A DNA stretch of 64,000 bases from Sinorhizobium mexicanum (GTDB lineage Bacteria > Pseudomonadota > Alphaproteobacteria > Rhizobiales > Rhizobiaceae): NCBI RefSeq assembly GCF_013488225.1, contig NZ_CP041241.1, positions 1 through 64,000 on the forward strand, given 5' to 3'. The notes under the pieces were generated by a model that saw nothing but the letters and a program-made list of their open reading frames with translations, ran no database searches and was not told where the DNA came from. Below are positions 44,060 through 54,532 of the stretch, in pieces. Position 1 is the first letter of the stretch; each line of letters begins with the position of its first letter. The position numbers and the translations under genes were made by a program.

Positions 44060-44410
44060 ATGTCAAAGCATCGGATCTATTCGGTCAGCGTCGCAAGCGT
44101 CTATCCCCATTATATCGCCAAGGCGGAGAAGAGGGGGCGCACGAAGGCGGAGGTCGATGAAATCATCTGCTGGCTGACGGGCCACAGCCAGGAGACGCTG
44201 GAGGATCAGTTGGCGAAGAACGTCAGTTTCGAGGATTTCTTCGCGCAAGCGCCCCGGATGAATCCCTCCCGATCGTTGATTAAAGGAACGGTCTGCGGTG
44301 TCCGCGTGGAAGAAATCCAAGAAGCCACTATGCGGGAAATCCGTTACCTCGACAAATTGATTGACGAGCTCGCAAAGGGGAAGGCGATGGAGAAGATCTT
44401 GCGACAGTAG
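44060..44410 (+). CDS. DUF2200 protein
   Basis: A 116-residue cytosolic protein. The start at 44060 ([45 protein letters not shown]) is the family's start; an upstream ATG adds 12 unrelated residues. The rest ([62 protein letters not shown]) is strongly conserved in DUF2200. Its function is unknown, with no signal or membrane segment. It is intact among broken genes. Confidence 0.9.
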   Translation: MSKHRIYSVSVASVYPHYIAKAEKRGRTKAEVDEIICWLTGHSQETLEDQLAKNVSFEDFFAQAPRMNPSRSLIKGTVCGVRVEEIQEATMREIRYLDKLIDELAKGKAMEKILRQ

Positions 44411-44661
44411 TCTGGCACCGGCGCTGGAAATCGCTCGAGGCCAGCCGTTCTCGAACATCAAGGCTTCGTCAGGACGGTGGCACATACCCATGGGCGGTTG
44501 CTGACCCCTGCGTGACATTGACTAAATGACACGAGAATAACTCGTTGAAAGATAACGTCTCAGGCAATTCTTGCATAAGATGCTGCCCAAATTGAATTGG
44601 TCAGAGGCGGCAAGTCGCACCAATGTCCCGGTCAACGACAACATATGCGCAAGAGGAACAG

Positions 44662-45513
44662 ATGGGCCGGACCGTCTACGTCCACGGGAATTTCGTCCCG
44701 GAGGAAGATGCCCGCATCGGGCTTTTCGATCGTGGCTTCCTTTTCGGCGATGCCGTCTATGAGGTGACGGCCGTGATTGCCGGACGAATGATCGACAACG
44801 ATCTGCATCTTGCCCGTCTCGAACGCTCGCTTCGCGAACTCGGTATTGCGCTTCCCCTTTCCCGCATGGAAATCGAGGCGCTCCAGTCGGAACTCATCAC
44901 GCGCAATGGCCTCAAGGATGGCACCGTCTATCTGCAGGTTTCGCGCGGCGAGGCGGACCGCGATTTCCTTTATCCCGAAACCATGGTGCCAAAACTCGTC
45001 GGCTTCACGCAGGCGAAGACGCTGATCGGCACCAGAGCGCAGCGCGAGGGCATTGCGGTCGACCTTGCGGATGATCCACGCTGGCGCCGCCGCGACATCA
45101 AGACGTCCATGCTGCTCGGGCAGGTCATGGCGAAGCAGGCAGCCCGGGCGCGCGGTTTCGACGATGTCTGGCTCGTCGAGGAGGGCCTGGTGACGGAGGG
45201 TGCATCCTCGACGGCTCATGTCATCACCGCCGACGGGCGGATTCTCACCCGTGCCGCTTCGCGGGCGACGCTGCCGGGCTGTACGCAGCGTGCGCTTGCC
45301 CGCCTCTGTGAAACCGAGGGGCTGCATATTGAGGAGCGGGCCTTTGCGCCCGAGGAGGCGCAAGAGGCAGCGGAAGCCTTCCAGACGTCGGCCTCCAGCC
45401 TTGTCATGCCGGTCGTACGTATCGGCGGCCGAGTAATCGGCGACGGCAAGCCAGGCCCGATGACGCGGCGGCTGCAAACCCTCTATCTGGAAGCCGCCGG
45501 CGTTCCGTCCTAA
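44662..45513 (+). CDS. D-amino acid aminotransferase (class IV PLP enzyme)
   Basis: A 283-residue protein from the ATG at 44662 (AGAGGA upstream); the longer frame starts in unrelated residues. The fold-type IV signature is GLFDRGFLFGDAVYEVTAVIAGRM, the PLP lysine lies in RRRDIKTSMLLGQVMAKQAARARGFDDVWLVEEG, and the late VTEGASSTAHVITADGRILT fits D-alanine transaminases. It moves the amino group of D-amino acids to a 2-oxo acid. It heads a cluster with two peptidases that release D-amino acids. Confidence 0.9.
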   Translation: MGRTVYVHGNFVPEEDARIGLFDRGFLFGDAVYEVTAVIAGRMIDNDLHLARLERSLRELGIALPLSRMEIEALQSELITRNGLKDGTVYLQVSRGEADRDFLYPETMVPKLVGFTQAKTLIGTRAQREGIAVDLADDPRWRRRDIKTSMLLGQVMAKQAARARGFDDVWLVEEGLVTEGASSTAHVITADGRILTRAASRATLPGCTQRALARLCETEGLHIEERAFAPEEAQEAAEAFQTSASSLVMPVVRIGGRVIGDGKPGPMTRRLQTLYLEAAGVPS

Positions 45514-45541
45514 GGAAGGTAGAGACGTTAGGAGGAATGGA

Positions 45542-46579
45542 ATGAAGACGGCGCGTGACCTCGGCCTGATACCCGAAGGCCGACTGGCGGCAGGTCCGGA
45601 CAATGCCATCACCGACGTGCCGGGCGTTGCGGTCGGACACCGCTCGCTGCGTGGAGAGGGCATTTTTACGGGCGTGACCGCCATCATCCCACATCCGAGC
45701 GACCTCTTTCGCGTGAAGCCGCGCGCGGCCGTGGAGATAATCAACGGCTTCGGCAAGTCGGCGGGCCTGATGCAGGTGGCCGAACTCGGTACGATCGAGA
45801 CGCCGATCCTGCTCACCAATACCTTTGGTGTGGCGGCCTGCACGGAGGCGCTTATCCGTCGGGCGATTGCCGCCAATCCCACGATTGGGCGAAAAACCTC
45901 GACCGTCAATCCACTGGTCTGCGAATGCAACGACGGTAGCATCAACGATATCCAGGCGCTGGCGGTGACACCTGACGATGCCATGGCCGCCCTGGATGCG
46001 GCCAGGCCCGGTCCGGTCGAGCAGGGAGCAGTCGGCGCCGGCTCGGGCATGACGGCCTTCGGCTTCAAGGCAGGCATCGGCACGGCCTCGCGCCGCCTGC
46101 GCATAGCCAAATGCGACTATACGCTCGGCACGTTGGTCCTCGTCAATTTCGGCGCGGCAGGCGATCTCGTGTTGCCCGACGGCCGCCGACCCGATCCGCG
46201 CGCGTCGGCCGATTCCGAACGTGGCTCCGTCATCGTCATCATGGCGACGGACCTGCCGCTCGGCGACCGGCAATTGCAGCGCGTCGCGCGACGCGGTGGG
46301 GCGGGGCTTGCCCGGCTCGGCGCTTTCTGGGGCCACGGCAGCGGCGATGTCGCGCTCTGCTTCACGACGGCTGATCCCGTCGAGCACGAACCGCCGTCGT
46401 CCATCACGACCCAGCAGCGCCTCTCCGACGATCATATCGATCTTTCCTTCCGTGCTGCTGCGGAAACCACGCAGGAGGCCGTACTGAATGCGCTCTGCAT
46501 GGCCCCCGCGACGCCGGCGCGGGGCGGCCGTACCTATCCCGCTCTTGTCGATTGGCTGAAGGAGAACCCACGCCGATGA
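45542..46579 (+). CDS. P1-family aminopeptidase (DmpA-like)
   Basis: A 345-residue protein with a GGAGGA site upstream. NAITDVPGVAVGHRSLRGEGIFTGVTAIIPHPSDLFRVKPRAAVEIINGFGKSAGLMQVAELGTIETPILLTNTFGV is the conserved alpha-chain. Around residues 163-183, VGAGSGMTAFGFKAGIGTASR holds the autoprocessing site whose new N-terminal Thr/Ser is the nucleophile. DmpA-type enzymes release N-terminal D- or L-amino acids from peptides and amides. It overlaps the next gene by 4 bases. Confidence 0.9.
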   Translation: MKTARDLGLIPEGRLAAGPDNAITDVPGVAVGHRSLRGEGIFTGVTAIIPHPSDLFRVKPRAAVEIINGFGKSAGLMQVAELGTIETPILLTNTFGVAACTEALIRRAIAANPTIGRKTSTVNPLVCECNDGSINDIQALAVTPDDAMAALDAARPGPVEQGAVGAGSGMTAFGFKAGIGTASRRLRIAKCDYTLGTLVLVNFGAAGDLVLPDGRRPDPRASADSERGSVIVIMATDLPLGDRQLQRVARRGGAGLARLGAFWGHGSGDVALCFTTADPVEHEPPSSITTQQRLSDDHIDLSFRAAAETTQEAVLNALCMAPATPARGGRTYPALVDWLKENPRR

Positions 46580-47376
46580 AAGTCTTCATCTCCGCCGATA
46601 TCGAAGGCACTGCAGGCATCGTCCATTGGGACGAGGCCGAACGCACCCATGCCGACTGGACCGAGTTCCGCGCCCTGATGACCGCGGAAGTGGTTGCCGC
46701 CTGCGAGGGCGCGCGCGCCGCCGGCGCGACGGAGGTCGTGCTAAAGGACGCCCATGACAGCGGGCGCAATCTTATCCTCGATCGCCTCCCGGACTATGTC
46801 CGCATCGTGCGCGGCTGGTCTGGCCATCCAGATGCCATGATGTTCGGCCTAGACCCGGGCTTTGCCGCGGCGATCTACACCGGCTACCACTCCAAGGCGG
46901 GTAGCGAAGGCAATCCGCTCGCGCATACGTCGAATATGCGCATCTCCCGTTTGCTCCTCAATGGCGAGGTTGCTTCCGAATTCACCATTAATGCGCTCTG
47001 TGCTGCCGGTTACGGCGTACCCTCGATCTTCCTTGCCGGTGATGCCGGCATTTGTTCGGAGGCGCGGGCCATGGTGCCGGGGCTGAAGGCAGTCGAGACG
47101 CTCGAGGGAACGGGCCGCGCCGCGATCTCGATTTCCCCCGCATGGTCGCGCCGCCTCATCCGCGAGGGTGTGGCAGAGGCGCTCTCAGGCGATTTCGCGC
47201 AGGTGCTGCCGGCCCAGGCCGAGCGCTACGAGTTGGTGATCGAGTTCAACAATCCGACGGATGCTTACCGTGCCGGGTGGTATCCGGGTGCCTATTCGCA
47301 TGGCCCGCGCGCCGTCGCCGTCAAGCACGCAGATTTTGCCGAAATCCTGCGCGCGCTAGTCTTCCTCAAGGTCTGA
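46576..47376 (+). CDS. M55-family D-aminopeptidase (DppA-like)
   Basis: A 266-residue protein starting at the ATG that overlaps the upstream stop (ATGA). MKVFISADIEGTAGIVHWDE carries the zinc ligands Asp8 and Glu10, and KDAHDSGRNL, IYTGYHSKAG and FLAGDAGICSEA supply the remaining conserved metal-site and active-site parts. DppA removes D-Ala or D-amino acids from D-peptides. With the transaminase and P1 peptidase it forms a D-peptide degrading set. Confidence 0.92.
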   Translation: MKVFISADIEGTAGIVHWDEAERTHADWTEFRALMTAEVVAACEGARAAGATEVVLKDAHDSGRNLILDRLPDYVRIVRGWSGHPDAMMFGLDPGFAAAIYTGYHSKAGSEGNPLAHTSNMRISRLLLNGEVASEFTINALCAAGYGVPSIFLAGDAGICSEARAMVPGLKAVETLEGTGRAAISISPAWSRRLIREGVAEALSGDFAQVLPAQAERYELVIEFNNPTDAYRAGWYPGAYSHGPRAVAVKHADFAEILRALVFLKV

Positions 47377-48318
47377 TCAGGCAGGCTGCCGTTCCAGCCA
47401 TTGTTTCGTCATGCGCCAGAAGTCCTCCACCTTGCGGTTGCGGGTGGCGGCGTGACGGTAGAGGCGGATTTCGAGGTCGAGGTTCCAGCCGGGATCCGCC
47501 GAAGCGGGCACGAGGCGTCCGGTCTCGACCTCGTCGCGCGCAAGGCTCTCCGGCAGCCAGCAGAGGCCCGCGCCCGTCACCGCCATGTTCATCAGCCCGG
47601 CGCTGATTGTGTTCTCATGCGTTGTGCGCCGTCTGAAGGGCGGTCGGCGCAAGAGCAGACGCGACAGGGCGACGCCGAAGAAGGAATTGAATCCGTAGCT
47701 GAGATAGGGAATGGCGAGCCGCGGCTGCGCGACCGCACGGTCGAGAATGTGCAGTCCCGGCTGCGTGATGCCGGACATGGAGATGCTGGCCGCGACGAGG
47801 GGGACCAGCCGATCATGTGCGACTGTGAGCGATGAAATCTGCCCCCGATCGAGGTGGAACGGCACCTCCGGGTGGGCATAGGTAAGAAAAAAATCTGCCT
47901 CACCGCCGACGAGAGCGTCGAGATTGGCCTCTATGCCGCCGCGGTCGGGCATCAGCGAGGTGCTGAAGGCGCCGCCTGCCTCTTCCAAGGCCTTCAGCCA
48001 GCGCGGGAAGAACGTCACAGTCAAGGTGTGGAGCGCGGCAAAGCGGATAAGACCCGCTTCGTGTGATGGTCTTAGCGCCTCGCGCGCCGCATAAAAGGTG
48101 CGGATCGCCTCCTGCGCCACGGGAAGAAAATTCCGGCCGGCTGCGGTGAGTTCGGCCGGCATGGTGGCGCGGCTGATTAGTGTCGCGCCGAGCCAGCTCT
48201 CCAACTGCTTGATGCGGCGGCTGAAGGCGGGTTGCGTCACGTTGCGCATATCTGCCGCGCGCGAAAAACTCGACGTGTCGGCGAGCGTCACGAAATCCTC
48301 CAGCCATTTGATCTCCAC
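47377..48318 (-). CDS. LysR-family regulator
   Basis: A 313-residue protein from the GTG at 48318, preceded by GGGAGGAAG; an ATG further up adds 13 residues without support. The HTH is EIKWLEDFVTLADTSSFSRAADMRNVTQPAFSRRIKQLESWLGATLISR, followed by an effector domain (AGLIRFAALHTLTVTFFPRWLKAL). It is convergent with DppA and divergent from the amidohydrolase gene, so it probably controls the amidohydrolase-transporter operon and perhaps the peptidase operon. Confidence 0.92.
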   Translation of the reverse strand: MEIKWLEDFVTLADTSSFSRAADMRNVTQPAFSRRIKQLESWLGATLISRATMPAELTAAGRNFLPVAQEAIRTFYAAREALRPSHEAGLIRFAALHTLTVTFFPRWLKALEEAGGAFSTSLMPDRGGIEANLDALVGGEADFFLTYAHPEVPFHLDRGQISSLTVAHDRLVPLVAASISMSGITQPGLHILDRAVAQPRLAIPYLSYGFNSFFGVALSRLLLRRPPFRRRTTHENTISAGLMNMAVTGAGLCWLPESLARDEVETGRLVPASADPGWNLDLEIRLYRHAATRNRKVEDFWRMTKQWLERQPA

Positions 48319-48504
48319 GCCCGACTTCCTCCCGATACTGTCCGCCCGCCCGTGCAATCGATCATAAGTTATTCAATCGAAACGGGTATGCCGATTTAGC
48401 ATGGGGTTTTGCCAAAAGCGAATTGGCCAAGCCAGCCACAACCTTTCACGTTGCGTCAGGAGGAACGGGGCGCCGGATCGAGTGTCCCGACAGGGGAGTG
48501 TTGA

Positions 48505-50130
48505 ATGTCTGCTGCAATTGAAGCCGATCTCATCCTGCACAATGGCCGCATCTGGCGCGGCCGGGAGGAAGGTATCAGCGAGGCCATTGCCGTCTGGCGG
48601 GGCAAGATTCTGGCCACCGGCGGAAATGGCGACATCTTGAGCCTCAAGGGGCCGCGCACGGAGGTGATCGATCTCGAAGGACGCTTCGCCAGTCCCGGTC
48701 TCATCGACAACCACCTGCACCTCATCTCGACCGGCGTCACCATGGGGTGGGTCGATGCGACGCCCGCAGCTGCCCCTACACTCGCCGCCCTGATGGCGAC
48801 GCTTGCCGAGCGCGCCGCCCAGACGCCGAAAGGCGGCTGGGTTCGCGCCCGCGGTTATGACCAGGTCAAGCTCGATACCGGCCGGCATCCGACGCGGGAA
48901 GACCTCGACCGCGCCGTGCCCGATCATCCGGTGCTTTTGACGCGCGCCTGCGGCCATGTTGCGATCGCCAACTCGCTGGCGCTGAAGCTTGCTGGCGTCA
49001 CCGAGGCGACGCCGGTGCCAGATGGCGGCGTGCTCGGGTTCACCGATGGCCGGCTTAACGGTTTTCTCGCCGAAAACGCGCAGAACCTCATCAAAGCCGC
49101 CATCCCCGCAATGACGACCGAGGAGCTGATCGAGGCCATCGAGCGGGGAGGGCGCTATTTGCTCTCGCTTGGCATCACGAGCTGCATGGATGCGGCCGTC
49201 GGCCAGCTCGCGGGCTTTGCAGAAATCCAGGCTTATGAAATGGCCAAGCTCTCCGGCCGCCTGCCGGTGCGCGTATGGCTGACGTTGCTCGGCGATCCCG
49301 GTGTTTCCATCGTCGAAGACTGCTGGCGAGCCGGTCTCATCTCCGGAGCGGGCGACGACATGCTGCGCGTTGGTGGCGTCAAGATCTTCCTCGATGGTTC
49401 GGCGGGCGGGCGCACCGCCTGGATGACGAAGCCCTACCGGGATGAGCCCGACAATATCGGCGTCCAGATGCTGCCCGACGCGGAGGTCGAGGCGATCGTT
49501 AAATCCTGCCATGACCGCGGCTATCAGATGGCCTGCCACGCCATCGGCGATGGCGCGATCGAGCAGCTGATCAGGGCCTATGAAAAGGCGCTGGCGGCAA
49601 ATCCCGACCGGGACCGCCGCCACCGCGTGGAGCATTGCGGCTTCTCCACTGCAGAGCAGAACGCGCGTATGAAGGCGGCCGGCATCCTGCCCGCACCGCA
49701 AATGGCCTTCATCCACGATTTCGGCGACAGCTACATTTCCGTGCTTGGGGAGGAACGCGGCAAGACGTCGTATGAGATCGGTACCTGGATGCGCATGGGG
49801 TTAAAGCCTTCAACCGGCTCGGATGCGCCGGTCTGCTCTCCCGATCCCTTTTTGAACCTGCACGCCATGATCACGCGCAAGACCGGCAAAGGCACGGTAA
49901 TGGGAGAGGCCGAAAGGCTGAGCCGCGAAGAGGCGCTGCAGGCCTATACCGAATACGGCGCGTACTCGCAGAAGGCCGAGGCGGTGAAAGGCAAACTGGT
50001 GCCCGGTCAATGGGCAGACATCGCCGTCTTCGACAACGACCTGCTGGAGGCACCGACAGACACAATTCTCTCAGGCACGCGCTGCCTGCTGACCCTGCTT
50101 GCAGGCCGCGTCGTGCATGACGCGCGCTGA
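48505..50130 (+). CDS. Amidohydrolase, YtcJ-like
   Basis: A 541-residue metal-dependent hydrolase. ADLILHNGRIWRG opens the beta-sandwich; SPGLIDNHLHLISTG carries the HxH metal motif; ILTRACGHVAIANSLAL, YQMACHAIGDGAIEQ and HRVEHCGFST give the further histidines; GSDAPVCSPDPFLNLHAMITRK holds the catalytic aspartate. YtcJ-type enzymes hydrolyse N-substituted amides such as formamides. It lies directly before the dipeptide-transporter genes and probably deacylates an imported peptide or N-acyl compound. Confidence 0.88.
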   Translation: MSAAIEADLILHNGRIWRGREEGISEAIAVWRGKILATGGNGDILSLKGPRTEVIDLEGRFASPGLIDNHLHLISTGVTMGWVDATPAAAPTLAALMATLAERAAQTPKGGWVRARGYDQVKLDTGRHPTREDLDRAVPDHPVLLTRACGHVAIANSLALKLAGVTEATPVPDGGVLGFTDGRLNGFLAENAQNLIKAAIPAMTTEELIEAIERGGRYLLSLGITSCMDAAVGQLAGFAEIQAYEMAKLSGRLPVRVWLTLLGDPGVSIVEDCWRAGLISGAGDDMLRVGGVKIFLDGSAGGRTAWMTKPYRDEPDNIGVQMLPDAEVEAIVKSCHDRGYQMACHAIGDGAIEQLIRAYEKALAANPDRDRRHRVEHCGFSTAEQNARMKAAGILPAPQMAFIHDFGDSYISVLGEERGKTSYEIGTWMRMGLKPSTGSDAPVCSPDPFLNLHAMITRKTGKGTVMGEAERLSREEALQAYTEYGAYSQKAEAVKGKLVPGQWADIAVFDNDLLEAPTDTILSGTRCLLTLLAGRVVHDAR

Positions 50131-50187
50131 CAGCCTGCCGGACAGAAATCCGATAAAGCCGAAAATTGGCACGAGAGGGAGGACGAA

Positions 50188-51780
50188 ATGCTGATAAGAC
50201 TGACACTGGCCACAATGCTCAGCCTCGGGGTGGCTTCCGGGGCGCTCGCTGCAGGCGAACGTTCCGGTGGAACGCTCGTTTTCACCGCGCCCTATGGCTC
50301 GAGTTTCGCCACGCTCGACGTGCAGGCGAGCCCGAACACGCAGGAAGAATTCATCACCCAGGCCATCCATCGCGCGCTCTATAGCTGGGATTCCAACCAG
50401 AACAAGCCAGTGCTGGAACTGGCAAGCTCGGAAGATGTCTCCGAAGACGGCACCGTTCACACCTATCACCTGCGCGAAAACGCCGTCTTCCACAACGGTA
50501 AACCTCTGACGACCGACGACCTCATCTACAGCTACAAGCGCATCGCAAATCCAAAGAACGCCTTCCCGGGTGCCAGTTACATCGCTGTCATCAAGGGTGC
50601 GGAAGACTTCATCGCTGGCAAGGCTGAGGAGATTTCCGGTCTCAAGAAGATCGACGACCACACGCTGGAGATCACCTATACCGGCCCGATCAATCCGGGC
50701 TTTCCGCTGATGCAGAGCACAACGGTCATCTACCCGTCGAATGTTGAAGATGAATCGAGCTTCGCCAAGAACCCGATCGGCCTCGGCGCCTTCGTCTTCA
50801 AGGAGCATGTGCCGGGCTCGCAGGTGGTCGTCGAGAAGTTCGACAAGTATTATGAGGAAGGAAAACCCTATCTCGACCGCATCAACATCGTGCTGATGGC
50901 CGAAGACGCCGCCCGGGATGTCGCGTTCCGCAACAAGGAAATCGACGTTTCGATCCTCGGCCCCACTCAATACCAGGCCTATCAAGGCGAGGACAACCTG
51001 AAGGATCACCTGCTTGAAGTCGCCGAGGTCTATACCCGCAATATCGGCTTCAACCCGGCCTTTGAACCTTTCAAGGACAAGCGGGTACGCCAGGCGATCA
51101 ACCACGCCATCAATGCCCCGCTGATCATCGAGCGCCTCGTCAAGAACAAGGCTTACCCCGCCTTCGGCTGGCTGCCGATCTCCTCGCCCGCCTTCGACAA
51201 GGAGAAGGCGCCCTATTCCTTCGACCCGGAAAAGGCAAAAGCACTCCTTGCCGACGCAGGCTATGCCGACGGCTTTGAATTCGAGGTAACCGCGAGCCCG
51301 AACGAAAGCTGGGGCGTGCCGATCGTGGAAGCCATTTTGCCGATGCTGAAGAAGGTCGGCATCACCGTGAAGCCGAAGCCCGTTGAGAGCTCGGCGCTCG
51401 GCGATGCCGTGACGTCGAACAACTTTCAGGCCTTCATCTGGTCGAACCTTTCGGGTCCCGATCCGCTGAATGCGCTGCGCTGCTATTATTCCAAGACGCC
51501 TCAGTCCGCCTGCAACTATACGAGCTATGCGAGCCCCGCTTTCGACGAGCTTTATGAAGCCGCCCAGCAGGAACGCGACCCGGCCAAGCAGACCGACCTT
51601 CTGCGCCAGGCCAACAATATTGTTCAGGATGACGCGCCGGTCTGGTTCTTCAACTATAACAAGGCGGTCATGGCCTATCAGCCGTGGGTCCATGGCCTCG
51701 TACCGAACGCGACGGAACTGGCGATCCAGCCCTATGACGAGATCTGGATCGACGAAACGGCTCCGGAAGCACGGAAATAA
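50188..51780 (+). CDS. Peptide ABC transporter substrate-binding protein, DppA/OppA type
   Basis: A 530-residue periplasmic protein with a Sec signal (MLIRLTLATMLSLGVASGALA). SBP family-5 landmarks include FITQAIHRALYSWDSNQNKPVLELASSEDVSEDGTVHTYHLRENAVFHNGKPLTTDDLIYSYKRI, GLGAFVFKEHVPGSQVVVEKFDKYYEEGKPYLDRI, KRVRQAINHAIN, and FDPEKAKALLADAGYADGF. It captures peptides for the following permeases and ATPases. The hairpin 16 bases past its stop probably raises its level over theirs. Confidence 0.93.
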   Translation: MLIRLTLATMLSLGVASGALAAGERSGGTLVFTAPYGSSFATLDVQASPNTQEEFITQAIHRALYSWDSNQNKPVLELASSEDVSEDGTVHTYHLRENAVFHNGKPLTTDDLIYSYKRIANPKNAFPGASYIAVIKGAEDFIAGKAEEISGLKKIDDHTLEITYTGPINPGFPLMQSTTVIYPSNVEDESSFAKNPIGLGAFVFKEHVPGSQVVVEKFDKYYEEGKPYLDRINIVLMAEDAARDVAFRNKEIDVSILGPTQYQAYQGEDNLKDHLLEVAEVYTRNIGFNPAFEPFKDKRVRQAINHAINAPLIIERLVKNKAYPAFGWLPISSPAFDKEKAPYSFDPEKAKALLADAGYADGFEFEVTASPNESWGVPIVEAILPMLKKVGITVKPKPVESSALGDAVTSNNFQAFIWSNLSGPDPLNALRCYYSKTPQSACNYTSYASPAFDELYEAAQQERDPAKQTDLLRQANNIVQDDAPVWFFNYNKAVMAYQPWVHGLVPNATELAIQPYDEIWIDETAPEARK

Positions 51781-51795
51781 CCCCTGAGAGGTTCG

Positions 51796-51815
51796 GGGGC
51801 GGTTTTCACCGCCCC
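51796..51815 (+). terminator. Intercistronic hairpin after the peptide-binding gene
   Basis: GGGGCGGT (51796-51803) and ACCGCCCC (51808-51815) form a perfect 8-bp stem with a TTTC loop. There is no U-tract, so it is a stabiliser or a weak attenuator. Confidence 0.6.
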
Positions 51816-51861
51816 TACATCAATCGCCGCGCCGATCCGGGCGGCCAAAATGGAACCGCTC

Positions 51862-52797
51862 ATGCTTCGTTTTACCCTGCGTCGCACCCTGCAGGCCATC
51901 CCGACAGTGATCGTGGTGGCGTTGCTGATCTTCGTCATCTTCTCCGTGGTGCCTGGCACATTCGCGGCGAGCCTCTTTGCCGACGGTAAGCGCGCCGCCG
52001 ACCCGCAGATGATCGCCCGCCTCAATGAGGAATTTGGGCTGAACAAGCCGCTGGGGGAGCGCTTCGTGACCTATGTCGCGGACCTCGCGCAATTCGAGCT
52101 CGGCACCAGCTTTCGGACCCGCCAGCCGGTTGCTGATCTCATCAACGACCGTATGGGCGCCTCGCTGCAACTCGCGGTTGCTGCCATGGTCTTCGCCCTG
52201 GTCGTGGGCGTGCCGCTCGGCTTCCTTGCGGCCCTTCGGCCCGGCTCGGTGCTCGATACGGTGACGATGATCGGAGCCGTCTCCGGCCTCTCCATGCCGC
52301 AGTTCTGGCTGGGCCTGCTGATGATGTATCTTTTCGCCCTGCAACTGAACTGGCTGCCGAGTTTCGGATATGGCGATGGTTCGTTCCGAAACCTCATCCT
52401 CCCGGCCGTCACGTTGGGCGTCACGCCGCTCGCACTCCTTGCGCGCACCACGCGGGCGGGCGTGCTCGACGTACTGAACGCGGATTTCATCCGCACCGCA
52501 CATTCCAAGGGCATGAGCGAGGCGAAGGTCGTGCGCTGGCATGTGGCGCGCAACGCCCTTGTGTTGATCGTCACCACGGTTGGCCTGCAATTCGGCTCGC
52601 TGATCGGCCAGGCCGTCGTCATCGAAAAGCTCTTTGCATGGCCGGGCATCGGCTCGCTGTTGGTCGACAGTGTTGCCATCCGCGACATTCCGGTAGTGCA
52701 GGGCACGATCCTCGTCATCGTGCTGTGGTTCCTCGTCATCAATACGGCCGTCGATCTGGTCTATGCCGCGATCGATCCACGCATCAAGCAGGAGTGA
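51862..52797 (+). CDS. Peptide ABC transporter permease, DppB type
   Basis: A 311-residue inner-membrane protein starting at MLRFTLRRTLQAIPTVIVV (an ATG 12 bases further up at 51850 is possible). The DppB start motif R..Q.IPT.....L is followed by six hydrophobic segments. The EAA-type loop is TRAGVLDVLNADFIRTAHSKGMSEAKVVRWHVARNALVLIVT. Also GIGSLLVDSVAIRDIPVVQG is typical. It forms the pore with the next gene. Confidence 0.93.
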   Translation: MLRFTLRRTLQAIPTVIVVALLIFVIFSVVPGTFAASLFADGKRAADPQMIARLNEEFGLNKPLGERFVTYVADLAQFELGTSFRTRQPVADLINDRMGASLQLAVAAMVFALVVGVPLGFLAALRPGSVLDTVTMIGAVSGLSMPQFWLGLLMMYLFALQLNWLPSFGYGDGSFRNLILPAVTLGVTPLALLARTTRAGVLDVLNADFIRTAHSKGMSEAKVVRWHVARNALVLIVTTVGLQFGSLIGQAVVIEKLFAWPGIGSLLVDSVAIRDIPVVQGTILVIVLWFLVINTAVDLVYAAIDPRIKQE

Positions 52798-52802
52798 CGG
52801 GA

Positions 52803-53620
52803 ATGCGCCTCGGTTTCAACTTCTGGCTCGGCGGCGGGCTGACGGGGCTGGTGATCCTCGCCGGTATTCTCGCCCCGTGGATCGCGCCTTTCGACCCGGT
52901 GCTCGACGCGGATCTAATGAATTCCGAACTGCCGCCCGACGCCATTTTCTGGTTTGGCACGGACGGGCAGGGGCGTGACGTCTATACCCGTATCCTCTAT
53001 GGCGCGCAGATCTCGTTGACGGTCGGTATCGTCTCGCAGGTGATCAATTCGATGATCGGCATCACATTCGGCATGACAGCCGGCTATTGGGGTGGCTGGT
53101 GGGACGATCTCGTCAACGGCCTGACGAACGTTATGCTTGCTATTCCCTCGCTGATCTTCGCTCTCGCCGTCATGGCCGTGCTCGGCCCCGGCCTTCCATC
53201 GCTGCTCATCGCGCTTGGCCTCACCAACTGGAGCTGGACTTGCCGCATCGCCAGGTCCTCCACGCTCTCCTTGAAGTCGCAGGGTTACGTGCAGGCAGCG
53301 CAGACACTCGGCTATGGGGACGTGCGCATCATGTTCACGCAGATCCTGCCTAACATGATGGGGCCGATCCTCGTCATGGCGACGCTCGGCATGGGGTCCG
53401 CAGTTCTTTCCGAAGCAGCACTCTCCTTTCTCGGCCTCGGTATACAGCCGCCCTTCCCGAGCTGGGGCTCAATGCTGACGGATGCGCGCCAGCTCATCCA
53501 GCTCGCGCCCTGGGCGGCGATCTTCCCCGGCCTTGCCATCTTCCTGTCGGTGCTTGGATTCAACCTTCTCGGCGACGGTCTGCGTGACAGCCTCGACCCG
53601 CATATGAGGACGCGCAAGCC

Positions 53621-53624
<4 letters not shown>
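52803..53624 (+). CDS. Peptide ABC transporter permease, DppC type
   Basis: A 273-residue inner-membrane protein starting 5 bases after DppB. FGTDGQGRDVYTRILYGAQISLTVGI is the DppC hallmark, and the EAA loop is LKSQGYVQAAQTLGYGDVRIMFTQILPNMMGPILVM; FLGLGIQPPFPSWGSML is also family-typical. Its N-terminal tail is short for the family. Overlaps the next gene by 4 bases. Confidence 0.93.

Positions 53625-54528
<904 letters not shown>

Positions 54529-54532
<4 letters not shown>

Noticed and set aside
51781..51860. Rho-independent terminator ending the transporter operon
   Set aside because: The hairpin lacks a U-tract and the next permease follows closely, so an intercistronic stabiliser is more likely.
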